A stretch of 64,000 bases of DNA from JADKAV01 sp037046735 (GTDB taxonomy: Bacteria > Actinomycetota > Actinomycetes > S36-B12 > UBA10799). Each line of letters begins with the position of its first letter. Position 1 is the first letter of the stretch. This document shows positions 19,215-27,492 of the stretch, piece after piece. The position numbers and the translations under genes are program-made. The notes under the pieces are model-generated. The model was not told where the DNA came from. It did no database searches and was given only the letters and a program-made list of their open reading frames with translations. The stretch covers positions 1-64,000 of the forward strand of contig JBAOHC010000003.1 of assembly GCA_037046735.1 (NCBI GenBank), read 5' to 3'.

Positions 19215-19232
19215 AGTGCACTATAGCGCACT
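19215..19232 (-). promoter_or_regulatory. Palindromic operator over a leaderless -10 box (XRE-cupin operon)
   Basis: AGTGCACTATAGCGCACT is self-complementary at 16 of 18 positions. On the minus strand it contains TATAGT (19225-19220), 6 bases before ATG 19213, so a bound dimer would block the polymerase. A further AGTGCG lies just beyond at 19236. Confidence 0.6.
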
Positions 19233-19376
19233 AGCAGTGCGTCGCGGTGCTGGAGGCGGTATAGGCTGCGGCCTTTTGCTTTACGCCCCGACGCCCACCA
19301 CCTGTTCGTCCGGCGCGGTCCGTCAGGCTGGCCCGCCACCGACGGTGCGGTTGGCGGTCCGGACACGTTCGCAACC

Positions 19377-19433
19377 GGTTCAAAGTTCCGCACGACGGCC
19401 TGGGCAACAAGCGCATATGCGGAGATTTGACCC
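19377..19433. repeat. Long inverted repeat A upstream of the agmatine operon
   Basis: Arms GGTTCAAAGTTCCGCA (19377-19392) and TGCGGAGATTTGACCC (19418-19433) pair at about 13 of 16 positions around a 25-base loop. The same arm sequence recurs in inverted repeat B. Confidence 0.65.
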
Positions 19434-19471
19434 ACCTGCCCCGTGCATACCAGGCATATCGGGCGCGGGAA

Positions 19472-19518
19472 GGGTCAAAGTTCCGCAACCTCCGCGTCCC
19501 GATGCGGAGTTTTGAACC
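19472..19518. repeat. Long inverted repeat B, same arms as A
   Basis: Arms GGGTCAAAGTTCCGCA (19472-19487) and TGCGGAGTTTTGAACC (19503-19518) around a 15-base loop. Four related arms thus lie within 142 bases; loops and spacer are unrelated. The whole gap 19233-19582 has no gene. Confidence 0.65.
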
Positions 19519-19582
19519 GCCCGGACCCTCAACCCTGTGGCCCCGGAAGTCGCCTTCTTCCAGCGCCAGCGGGGATACAGGC

Positions 19583-19614
19583 ACTTGAGCGACCGCTCAA
19601 GTCTTGTGTACACT
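19583..19614 (+). promoter_or_regulatory. Promoter with TetR-type palindromic operator, agmatine operon
   Basis: ACTTGAGCGACCGCTCAAGT (19583-19602) is a 20-bp palindrome with only the two central bases unmatched, of the length and style bound by TetR-family dimers. TTGAGC inside it (19585-19590) and TACACT (19609-19614) form a -35/-10 pair with 18-base spacing. The operon's own TetR gene at 23266 is the natural candidate to bind. Confidence 0.6.
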
Positions 19615-19701
19615 GTGACATGCCCCCAGAGAAATGGGGACCGCCGATCGGGAGGGACATCGGACCTCCCCCTCGACGACCTACCGATTCGGAAGGTTGT
19701 C

Positions 19702-20712
19702 ATGCATTTCATCGACACCCAGGATCTGGGTCCGGATGTCATCCGCGCCCAGATGGAACTCATCAGTCTGCTCAAGGAAGCGGACAAGCAGAACGCCTGC
19801 CCGAGGCTGCTTGAGGGCGCGTCCCTCGGCATGATCTTCGAAGAGGCATCGACGCGCACCCGTGTGAGCTTCGAGGTCGCCATGACCAAACTCGGGGGCC
19901 ACGCGTTGTATCTCAAGCCGGGCGAGATCCACCTCGGGCAGAAGGAGAACATCGCCGACACCGCGGAGGTCCTCAGCCGGATGGTCGACGCGGTCGAGAT
20001 CCGTGCCTTCAAGCACTCGACCGTCACCGACTTCGCCGAGCACGCTCGAGTCCCGGTCATCAATGGCCTGACGGACTACAACCACCCGACCCAAGCGGTC
20101 TGCGACGTGTTCACCATGACCGAGCACACCGACAAACCCTTCAAGGACGTGACGGTGGTGTTCGTGGGCGACGCGACAAACGTCTGCACCTCGACGGCGA
20201 CCATCGTGACCATGATGGGCGGCACGTTCATCCACGCCCGTCCGGAGCAGTACGGCATCAAGGCCCAGTGGCCCACCGTTCTGGATGAGATCGCGAAGAA
20301 CGAACAGCGTTTCGGCGGCCGGTACTTCGAGACCGAGGACGTCGAGGACGCGGTCGCGAACGCCGACTTCATCTACACCGACCTGTGGTGGTGGTTCGGT
20401 CAAGAACACGAGATCCCGGACCGGGTGAAGGCCTTCAAGCCCCGCTATCAGGTCAGCTCGGCACTCATGGCCCGGGCTCCGCGGACCGCCAAATTCATGC
20501 ACTGCCTGCCGGCGTCACGCGGCGTCGAGGCCACCGACGAGGTCATGGACTCTGCGCAGAGCATCATCTACGACCAGAGCGAGAACCGCCTGCACACCGA
20601 GAAGGGCCTGCTGGCCTGGTACATCACCCCCGGCCTGGAGCAGCCCACCCCCGCGCTGCGGGCCTACCACGAGGGTCGCATCGAGAGCTACCTGCAGGCG
20701 GTGACATCATGA
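19702..20712 (+). CDS. ptcA: Putrescine carbamoyltransferase
   Basis: 336 residues. The carbamoyl-phosphate motif STRTR is at residues 50-54 (IFEEASTRTRVSFE), the HPTQ motif in DYNHPTQAVCD, and the FMHCLPASRG motif near residue 270, as in the ornithine carbamoyltransferase superfamily. Text such as GEIHLGQKENIADTAEVLSR and the aguA neighbour point to the putrescine form: N-carbamoylputrescine + phosphate to putrescine + carbamoyl phosphate. ATG 19702 was chosen because GGAAGG lies 5 bases upstream; the open frame before it lacks family similarity. Stop overlaps the permease start by ATGA. Confidence 0.88.
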   Translation: MHFIDTQDLGPDVIRAQMELISLLKEADKQNACPRLLEGASLGMIFEEASTRTRVSFEVAMTKLGGHALYLKPGEIHLGQKENIADTAEVLSRMVDAVEIRAFKHSTVTDFAEHARVPVINGLTDYNHPTQAVCDVFTMTEHTDKPFKDVTVVFVGDATNVCTSTATIVTMMGGTFIHARPEQYGIKAQWPTVLDEIAKNEQRFGGRYFETEDVEDAVANADFIYTDLWWWFGQEHEIPDRVKAFKPRYQVSSALMARAPRTAKFMHCLPASRGVEATDEVMDSAQSIIYDQSENRLHTEKGLLAWYITPGLEQPTPALRAYHEGRIESYLQAVTS

Positions 20713-22178
20713 GTGCCCAGCCGCGCGCACTGCGCATGTTCGACATGATCCTGTTCAGCGTCTGCGCCATGCTGCTGCTGAGCCAGGTCACACTGACCGC
20801 GCAGATCGGCCCGTCCGCGATCGTCTGGACGGTCGTCATGATCGTGCTCTTCTTCCTGCCCTACGGCCTGATGACCGCCGAACTGGGCAGCACCTACCCC
20901 GACACGGGCGGCATCTACTCATGGATCGTGCGAGCGTTCGGCAACCGCTGGGGCACCCGCGTGTCCTGGTGGTACTGGCTCAATGTCGCGCTGTGGGTAC
21001 CGAGTGTCTACCTGATGTTCTCCGTGGTCCTCAGCGACATGTTCTTCCCCGACCTGGGATTCTGGCCGCAGGTCGGCATCGCCCTGGTGCTGATCGGTGT
21101 GAACTGGGTGGTCAACATGCTCACACTTGATCTGGGCAAGTGGGTCTCCAATGTGGGCGCCATCATCACCGTCGGTGTCATCGCACTGATCGGTGTCGGT
21201 GGGTTCATGGCCTGGAGCACCGACGGTTCGGCGACTGCGTTCACGTGGGACTCGGAGTCGATGATTCCGACGGCCGCCACGGCCGCGCTGGCGCTGCCGA
21301 TCATCATCTACAACTTCCTGGGGTTCGAGCTCATGAGCAGTGCGAGCAACGAGATGCGCAACCCACGCCGCGACGTGCCGCGCACGATCGTGATCGCGGG
21401 TGTGCTGATCGGCGCCTTCTACCTGATCTCCACGATCGGGATGCAGGTCGTGATCCCGGCTGAGGAGATCTCGGAGACCAGCGGGCTGATGGACGTGCTC
21501 ACCGCAGTGTTCGGCTCCGGCATCGGCATCACTGTCGTGGGCATCGGCATCCTGTACGCGTTCTTCGCCGCACTCATCCCGTGGACGATCGGGGCGAACC
21601 GGGCTGCCGCGCAGGCCAGCGAACAGGGCGATCTGCCGCCGGTGTTCAAGAAGGTCAACGCCAAGCGGAACACCCCCGTGGGTGCTGCCACCTTCACCGC
21701 GATCGTCAGCGCGGGCATCACCGTCGTCTACGGCGTGTTGTTCTCGGTGACGAACGGAGACATCGACGCGCTGTTCTGGAGCCTGTTCGCGTTCTCCTCG
21801 ATCGTGTTCCTGCTGCCGTACGTGGCGATGGCGTTGGCCTTCCTGCGACTGCGTGCCACAGACCCGGGTGCGCAACGTCCCTACCGCGTCCCTGGCGGCA
21901 GCGCAGGCGCATGGGTCTGCACGGTGCTTGTCGTCATCCTGTTGGTCGCAGCCGTGATCTTCTTCGTCTGGAATCCCTGGGCGGAGTTTGACGCAACGAC
22001 CACGTGGTTGATCGTCGCCGGCCTGGCCGCGACGTTCGCCGCGCAGGAGATCATGGTGCGCCGCGCACCACGCTGGAAGGTGGCCGCTGAACATCCCGAA
22101 CTCAACGCCGACGTCGAACTCGAGGGCATCGCCCCCGATACGGCTGCCGACATCCACAAGGTGAGTGAGACACGATGA
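20709..22178 (+). CDS. APC-superfamily permease, probable agmatine/putrescine transporter
   Basis: 489 residues with twelve hydrophobic segments. The first helix region MFDMILFSVCAMLLLSQVTL and PYGLMTAELGSTYPDTGGIYSWI carry the APC signature for substrate binding in TM1, and GFELMSSASNEMRNPRRDVPR follows TM6, as in amino acid/polyamine antiporters. Placed between ptcA and aguA with four-base overlaps on both sides, it most likely imports agmatine, perhaps in exchange for putrescine. C-terminal 40 residues are soluble and acidic. Confidence 0.85.
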   Translation: MSAQPRALRMFDMILFSVCAMLLLSQVTLTAQIGPSAIVWTVVMIVLFFLPYGLMTAELGSTYPDTGGIYSWIVRAFGNRWGTRVSWWYWLNVALWVPSVYLMFSVVLSDMFFPDLGFWPQVGIALVLIGVNWVVNMLTLDLGKWVSNVGAIITVGVIALIGVGGFMAWSTDGSATAFTWDSESMIPTAATAALALPIIIYNFLGFELMSSASNEMRNPRRDVPRTIVIAGVLIGAFYLISTIGMQVVIPAEEISETSGLMDVLTAVFGSGIGITVVGIGILYAFFAALIPWTIGANRAAAQASEQGDLPPVFKKVNAKRNTPVGAATFTAIVSAGITVVYGVLFSVTNGDIDALFWSLFAFSSIVFLLPYVAMALAFLRLRATDPGAQRPYRVPGGSAGAWVCTVLVVILLVAAVIFFVWNPWAEFDATTTWLIVAGLAATFAAQEIMVRRAPRWKVAAEHPELNADVELEGIAPDTAADIHKVSETR

Positions 22179-23269
22179 CCTACATCATTGACAGCACTCC
22201 GAAGGCAGACGGGTTTCGGATGCCGGCGGAGTGGGAGAAGCAGTGCAACTGTTGGATGGTCTGGCCCGAGCGCCCCGACAACTGGCGCCTGGGCGGCAAG
22301 CCCGCACAGGACGCGTTCACCCGCGTCGCGGAGGTGATCTGTGAGCACGAGCCGCTGACGATGGTCGTGTCGGGGCAGCAGTACGTCAACGCCCGCGCAC
22401 ATCTGCCCGAGCAGGTGCGCGAGGTCGAGATGAGCACCGACGACTCGTGGATTCGCGACACCGGGCCGACGTTCGTGGTCAACGATCACGGGCAGATGCG
22501 CGGGGTGGACTGGCGGTTCAACGCCTGGGGTGGCCTCGAGGGCGGGCTGTACTTCCCGTGGGACCACGACGATCTCGTGGCGCGCAAGGTCCTCGAGATG
22601 GAGGGCGTGCCCATGTACCGGGCCGACTTCGTGCTCGAGGGTGGCTCGATCGACGTGGATGGCCAGGGCACCGTGCTGACCACCCGGGAGTGCCTGCTCA
22701 ATCACAACCGCAACCCCCACCTGACCGAGGCCCAGATCGAACACAATCTGCGCGAGTACCTCGGCGTCGACAAGGTGATCTGGCTGCCCCGTGGGGTGTA
22801 TCTGGACGAGACCGACGGGCATGTCGACAACTTCGCCCGGTTCGCCGCTCCTGGGGTCGTCATGCTCACCTGGACCGACGACGAGAACGATCCGCAGTGG
22901 GAGATCTCCAACGAGGCGCTGCGGGTACTGGAGTCGACCACGGATGCCCGGGGCCGCGCCCTGGAGATCGTCAAACTGCACCAGCCCGGGCCGATCTACA
23001 TCACGGCAGAGGAGGCCGCGGGTGTCGATCACATTCCGGGCGTGCAGCCGCGCGTCGAGGGTGAGCGGCTGGCAGGCTCGTACGTCAATTCCTTCATCGG
23101 CAACGGGGTGCTTGTCGTGCCGGTGTTCGACGACGTCCATGACGAGGAGGCGATCCTGACCTACAAGCGCTTGTTCCCCGATCGCGAGGTCGTCACCGTA
23201 CCGGGTCGGGAGATCCTGCTCGGCGGGGGTAACGTCCACTGCATCACCCAGCAGGAACCAGCCACGTGA
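22175..23269 (+). CDS. aguA: Agmatine deiminase
   Basis: 364 residues, the family length. Substrate and catalytic blocks: MSTDDSWIRDTGPTFVVN, WRFNAWGGLEGG, VLEGGSIDVDGQGTVLTT, DETDGHVDNFARF, and the nucleophile Cys356 in LLGGGNVHCITQQ. The enzyme turns agmatine into N-carbamoylputrescine and ammonia, the substrate of PtcA. ATG 22175 overlaps the permease stop by ATGA, and the stop overlaps the GTG of the TetR gene. No carbamate kinase gene is present in the operon. Confidence 0.96.
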   Translation: MTYIIDSTPKADGFRMPAEWEKQCNCWMVWPERPDNWRLGGKPAQDAFTRVAEVICEHEPLTMVVSGQQYVNARAHLPEQVREVEMSTDDSWIRDTGPTFVVNDHGQMRGVDWRFNAWGGLEGGLYFPWDHDDLVARKVLEMEGVPMYRADFVLEGGSIDVDGQGTVLTTRECLLNHNRNPHLTEAQIEHNLREYLGVDKVIWLPRGVYLDETDGHVDNFARFAAPGVVMLTWTDDENDPQWEISNEALRVLESTTDARGRALEIVKLHQPGPIYITAEEAAGVDHIPGVQPRVEGERLAGSYVNSFIGNGVLVVPVFDDVHDEEAILTYKRLFPDREVVTVPGREILLGGGNVHCITQQEPAT

Positions 23270-23832
23270 CGAGTCAGGTGCACATGACCGCCGGCGATCG
23301 GCGAGAGTCGCTGATCGCCGCGGCCGTGCGCGTCATCCGGGCCAACGGCATGCTCGAGTCGAGCACCCGGACCGTGGCCAAGGAGGCCGGGGTGAGCGTG
23401 GGCCTGATGCACCACTACTTCGCCAGTTACGACGACCTGATGGCCGCCGCCTTCGAGCGGGTGGCCCTCGAGGACCTGCAGCGTGCGCGGGCCGTCGTGA
23501 CGGCGTGCGCCAGCGCGCGCGAGCGGCTTGACGCGGTGGTGACGGAGTTCCAGCCGGCCCGGGACGCCTGGCAGTTCCAGTGGTGGATGGACGCCTGGAG
23601 CAGTTCGGCGCGCCACCCGGCCGTGCGCGAGATCGCGGCGAAGATCAACCAGCGCTGGCAGCAGCTCATCGAGGAGGGCACCTGCCCCGATCCGCGAGCC
23701 TCCGCCTGGCGGCTGCTGGCGCTGCTGGACGGGCTGACGATCCAGGTGGTCGCCCAGACCGACGGTCCGGGCCGGGCCGATGTCGAGCGGTGGTCACACC
23801 ACGCCGCCCGGGTCGAGACGGGCCTGGCTTAG
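23266..23832 (+). CDS. TetR-family regulator of the agmatine operon (BetI-like)
   Basis: 188 residues from GTG 23266 (GTGA overlap with aguA). The HTH lies at residues ~12-55: RRESLIAAAVRVIRANGML then TRTVAKEAGVSVGLMHHYFASYDDLMAAAFE. The C-terminal ligand domain has WQFQWWMDAWSSSARHPAV and the BetI-like LLALLDGLTIQVV. Last gene of the operon; it probably represses the 19583 promoter and is released by agmatine or a product. An internal ATG at residue 7 is a possible alternative start. Confidence 0.9.
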   Translation: MTSQVHMTAGDRRESLIAAAVRVIRANGMLESSTRTVAKEAGVSVGLMHHYFASYDDLMAAAFERVALEDLQRARAVVTACASARERLDAVVTEFQPARDAWQFQWWMDAWSSSARHPAVREIAAKINQRWQQLIEEGTCPDPRASAWRLLALLDGLTIQVVAQTDGPGRADVERWSHHAARVETGLA

Positions 23833-23850
23833 CGTCTGTCTGACAGGCGC
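23832..23850 (+). terminator. Short hairpin after the agmatine operon
   Basis: GCGTCTGTC-T-GACAGGCGC directly at the tetR stop codon, 8 of 9 pairs; no T-run follows, so termination is uncertain. Confidence 0.4.
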
Positions 23851-24306
23851 GGCGTGCCGATGAGGGTCTCGCGTAGCGTTCGCCTCGCGTCTGGCGGCGC
23901 AACCTTTGCGGTGGGCTGGGTCTGGCTGTTGCCGCTCTGAACGTGTCAATGAGACCTTCAAGAAGTCCCCGCCACTGACATTCTTCCGGGCCCGACAGCA
24001 CCAACAGTCGAACATGTCATAGGGACGCACGTAAAGCCCCCCCCCCCGACAAACCCAAGGTGCACATACCCTGTTCGACGGGCCCGGGGCAGCCACGCGG
24101 TCATTCCACAGCGACCAGATCGCCCAACGAACAAAGGGCGCCGCCGGTGGCCCCCGGACGGCTACCCGCGCGCCCCGGGGACCCGCACAACGTGATGGAG
24201 CGGGCCGGCAACCGTTTCAAACAGCGGCGGGGGATCGTCACTGGCTAGGACAAGAACGCTCGCGCCGCCATTGGCACGTTCCTGTGAACAACCATCACGA
24301 CTCGCC
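23851..24306. other. Gap without recognisable gene; 11-C run
   Basis: About 455 bases with no supported reading frame. A run of eleven C (24037-24047) is the longest homopolymer in the window. No palindromic repeat, tRNA or promoter stood out. Confidence 0.5.
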
Positions 24307-24849
24307 CTAGTAGTACTTACCCGAGCACAGCAGCGTGTTCTGGGTCCCGTAGACACCCTTGATGCCGTCCTGAGCCAGATTGCCCATGCTCGCCAACTGC
24401 GGTGACGCCCACAGGCTGAGCAGTCGATACTTGCCGTCCTTGACCAGCGCGGCTCGGGCACTGATCGTCTGCTTCTTCGCACGCAGGCAGTACGCCGCGC
24501 CGGAGTTGAGGGTGCGGGCCTTCTTGGCCGACACTTTCGCGCCCTCCGAGGAGCCAACGAACTGGGTCACGAGGATCGTGGCTGCATCGACCTGTGCCTT
24601 GGGTGAGGTACCGGTGAAGTACAGCCAGTAGCCCTTGGGAACCATGAACTTCACGGACCCATTGCGGACCTTCGATGTAGAACTGCGGAATTTGCTGCCG
24701 GACTTCCCGCCCTTACTCCACGTGGCCATGATCGAGCAGCCGTCGCAGTTGGCCACCTTCACCGTGACGGGGACCGTGTCCGCGGCTGCGGCCACCCCCG
24801 GAGTTAGCCCCGTCAGAACCAGTGCCCCTGCCATCATCCATACGCGCAT
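24307..24849 (-). CDS. Small secreted protein of unknown function
   Basis: 180 residues. ATG 24849 gives a clear signal peptide (MRVWMMAGALVLTGLTPGVAAAA) and a mature part beginning DTVPVTVKVANCDGCSIMATW. It is Lys/Ser/Thr-rich, with four Cys (CDGC, CLRAKK, LLCSGKYY) that could form two disulfides, and looks all-beta. A purine-rich AAAGG lies upstream. It is transcribed away from the ugd gene, sharing a 50-base spacer. No family recognised. Confidence 0.7.
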   Translation of the reverse strand: MRVWMMAGALVLTGLTPGVAAAADTVPVTVKVANCDGCSIMATWSKGGKSGSKFRSSTSKVRNGSVKFMVPKGYWLYFTGTSPKAQVDAATILVTQFVGSSEGAKVSAKKARTLNSGAAYCLRAKKQTISARAALVKDGKYRLLSLWASPQLASMGNLAQDGIKGVYGTQNTLLCSGKYY

Positions 24850-24886
24850 GCCCGCCAGCCTTTCACAGCGTGTACGCCGCGGTCCA

Positions 24887-24892
24887 TATCCT
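24887..24892 (+). promoter_or_regulatory. Leaderless -10 box for ugd
   Basis: TATCCT, 6 bases (GAGGGC) before ATG 24899. The GAGGG could instead serve as a weak ribosome site. Confidence 0.5.
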
Positions 24893-24898
24893 GAGGGC

Positions 24899-26062
24899 AT
24901 GAAGATCGCAGTGGCCGGGATGGGATACGTGGGATTGTCCAATGCGGTACTGCTGGCCCAGCGTCACCAGGTCCGGGCCCTCGACATCGACGCCGATCGG
25001 GTGGAGACCATCAACGCCGGCCGCAGCCCCATCGACGACACCGAGATCGAGGGTTTCCTGGACGAGATGGACCTGGACCTGCAGGCCACGACCGACCCCA
25101 CTCAGGCATTCACCGACGCCGATTTCGTCATCGTGGCCACTCCGACGGACTACGACCCGAAGACCAACTTCTTCAACACCGACAGTGTCTCTGCAGTCAT
25201 CGCGCAGGTCCGCGGGATCAACCCCGATGCCGTCATCGTCATCAAGTCGACCATTCCGGTGGGTTTCACCGAAGAGATGCGGGCAACCCACGACTACCAA
25301 GGCATCTTGTTCGCGCCCGAGTTCCTGCGTGAGGGCAAGGCGCTGTACGACAACCTCTACCCCTCGCGGATCGTGGTGGGGTCGGTCGACGATGCAGGGC
25401 AGCGATTCGCAGCCCTGATGGCCGAGGGCGCCCGCAACGATCCACCCGTGATCCTGACCGACTCCCGGCAGGCGGAGGCGATCAAACTCTTCGCGAACAC
25501 GTACCTGGCGATGCGCGTGGCGTTCTTCAACGAGCTCGACACGTTCGCCGCGAGCCACGGGATGGACAGCCGGGCGATCATCGACGCGGTGAGCCTGGAT
25601 CCGCGGGTGGGCCCGGGGTACAACAACCCGTCTTTCGGCTATGGCGGTTACTGCCTGCCAAAGGACACCAAACAGTTGCTGGCCAACTACACGAACGTGC
25701 CGCAGGCCCTGATCCGCGCGGTCGTCGACTCCAACCGGACGCGCAAGGATTTCGTCGCCGAGCAGATCCTGGCGCGCGAGCCGAAGGTGGTCGGGATCTA
25801 CCGGCTGGTCATGAAAGAGGGCTCGGACAACATACGGACGTCCAGCGTGCAGGGCATCATGAAACGCCTGAAAGCCAAGGGGGTGGAGGTGATCGTGTAC
25901 GAACCCGTGCTCACCGAGGACCTCTTCTACAACTCGGAGGTGGTGCGTGATTTCACCGACTTCACCGACCGGGCTGACCTGATCGTGGCCAACCGGCTGC
26001 ACCCCGAACTGGCCGACGTCATGGACAAGGTCTACACCCGCGACTTGTTCGGCCGGGACTAG
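24899..26062 (+). CDS. ugd: UDP-glucose/nucleotide-sugar 6-dehydrogenase
   Basis: 387 residues, typical of the short Ugd form. Rossmann motif MKIAVAGMGYVGLSNA at the start, KSTIPVGFTEEM and FAPEFLREGKALYDNLYPSRIVVG in the middle, EAIKLFANTYLAMRVAFFNELD before the central helix, and the catalytic Cys252 in FGYGGYCLPKDTKQL. It oxidises UDP-glucose to UDP-glucuronate with two NAD+, feeding wall or capsule polysaccharide. ATG 24899 is set by the Rossmann strand; the longer upstream frame is antisense to the secreted-protein gene. Confidence 0.93.
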   Translation: MKIAVAGMGYVGLSNAVLLAQRHQVRALDIDADRVETINAGRSPIDDTEIEGFLDEMDLDLQATTDPTQAFTDADFVIVATPTDYDPKTNFFNTDSVSAVIAQVRGINPDAVIVIKSTIPVGFTEEMRATHDYQGILFAPEFLREGKALYDNLYPSRIVVGSVDDAGQRFAALMAEGARNDPPVILTDSRQAEAIKLFANTYLAMRVAFFNELDTFAASHGMDSRAIIDAVSLDPRVGPGYNNPSFGYGGYCLPKDTKQLLANYTNVPQALIRAVVDSNRTRKDFVAEQILAREPKVVGIYRLVMKEGSDNIRTSSVQGIMKRLKAKGVEVIVYEPVLTEDLFYNSEVVRDFTDFTDRADLIVANRLHPELADVMDKVYTRDLFGRD

Positions 26063-26252
26063 GAGGTCGACTGGACGGGGTAGCAGAACGCCACGTTCGC
26101 CGGGCATTGAGCATCCCTCTGGGGCAGCCCCCCGAGGGATCGCATGGGGGTGCAGGCGTGTGCGCGTCGTGACCCGCGCAGCTCCGAGGATGATCTAGGA
26201 CGACCGTGATCGAGTCCTTCTGTCTGCCCGCCGTGGGGGCGGGAGCTTGAGG

Positions 26253-27359
26253 TCAGGGGTCTTCGAGGGTGCTGCGGTAGACCCGTCCGGTGGGGCTGGT
26301 CCATTCCAGGATCCCGCCGGGGAGTCTGCGGACTTTCCACGCGGTGTGAGTTTTGAGGCGGTGATGGTGCCGGCACAGACACGCGAGGTTTGCCTCGTCG
26401 GTGGGCCCGGCCGGCCAGGGGGTCAGGTGGTCGAGGTCGCATGCTCGGGCGGGGCGCTGGCAGCCGGGGAAGCGGCAGTGCCGGTCCCTCACCTGCACGT
26501 ACCGCCGCATGGCAAGGCTGGGGGCGTAGCGGATGCCCATGGGTGGGCGGGTCAGGATGGTCACGGAGGGTGTGTGCAGCCGGGCCAGCAGGTCGGCGGC
26601 GTGACCGTCGCTGATCGGGCCGTACCCTTCGATCTCGGCCCCGTCGTCGGTCATGATCACGGTCACGGGGACCTGTTGGGCGGGGCTGATCCCGGTCAGC
26701 AGCTCCACGAAGGTGTCGGCCTGGTTGGCGTCCCGCGACCCGTCGGTGGAGCGGCAGCCGGCCCGCACCGACTCCATGCAGGCGCTGGCTTCTTCGGCGG
26801 TCAGGTACGCCGAGAGGGTGGCCATGCCGTCCGGTTCCGGGCTCAGCCACACCCCGCGCTGTTTGCGGGCCCGCTTCCGGCGCCGTTCGGCGGCGTCGGG
26901 GTCGATCCGGTCGACCTGGCGGGTCAGCCACGGACGCAGCTGCGACCTCGTGTGGGTGGCGGCGTAGGTGATGGCCCGGTCGGCCACCTCCCGCCGGTCG
27001 GACAGCTCCAACCCGCTGGTGGCGCGGACGATCTCCCGCACCGTGCCCAGATCGATCCGGCCCTCAGCCAGGGCAGCCAACACGGCGGGCAGGTCGGTGA
27101 CCACATCCACCGCCACATCGACCATCGCCGAGGCGACACCCGGGCTCCAGAGCATCGCGCAGGCGATCTCCGGCGGGCACGGGTCCACGACCACCCCGTC
27201 GGGGTCGGCACCAGCCTCACTCTCTTGGTACACCTGATGGAAGGCCACCAGTTGCCGGGCGTGGAAGAACCCGATCATCGCCTCCGCGGCTTTCGCGACC
27301 TCGAGCGGGTCACCGTCGGGCAGCATCGCCTCCCACGCCGCAACCATCAATTCATCCAT
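26253..27359 (-). CDS. DUF222/HNH endonuclease-domain protein
   Basis: 368 residues. The N-terminal two thirds are DUF222 (AMLWSPGVASAMVDVAVDVV, LAEGRIDLGTVREIVRATSGL, ARKQRGVWLSPEPDGMATLSAYL). The C-terminal HNH domain has RDRHCRFPGCQRPARACDLDHLTPWPAGPTDEANLACLCRHHHRLKT, with the CxxxC zinc pair and the DH...H...H core intact. These genes are multi-copy in actinobacteria, often near mobile DNA; their role is unsettled. The 190 bases before it (26063-26252) hold nothing recognisable. Confidence 0.92.
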   Translation of the reverse strand: MDELMVAAWEAMLPDGDPLEVAKAAEAMIGFFHARQLVAFHQVYQESEAGADPDGVVVDPCPPEIACAMLWSPGVASAMVDVAVDVVTDLPAVLAALAEGRIDLGTVREIVRATSGLELSDRREVADRAITYAATHTRSQLRPWLTRQVDRIDPDAAERRRKRARKQRGVWLSPEPDGMATLSAYLTAEEASACMESVRAGCRSTDGSRDANQADTFVELLTGISPAQQVPVTVIMTDDGAEIEGYGPISDGHAADLLARLHTPSVTILTRPPMGIRYAPSLAMRRYVQVRDRHCRFPGCQRPARACDLDHLTPWPAGPTDEANLACLCRHHHRLKTHTAWKVRRLPGGILEWTSPTGRVYRSTLEDP

Positions 27360-27365
27360 ACCCCA

Positions 27366-27371
27366 ATGTTA
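27366..27371 (-). promoter_or_regulatory. Leaderless -10 box for the HNH gene
   Basis: TAACAT on the minus strand, 6 bases before ATG 27359; 5 of 6 match TATAAT. Confidence 0.55.
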
Positions 27372-27492
27372 GAACGGGGGTACGACAAAACAATCTCTTG
27401 ATCAAGGACTGTGGATCGACAGGGTGGCTACCCGCGCCACTGAGGACAACACATCAAGGTCCCGGCTCACACCGCGCCCACATTACGGTCTT

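Noticed and set aside
24037..24047. Phase-variable promoter or gene switch at the poly-C run
   Set aside because: No reading frame or promoter element adjoins it; sequencing artefact is more likely.
23851..24306. Small RNA gene or riboswitch
   Set aside because: No stable structure or conserved motif could be recognised by eye.
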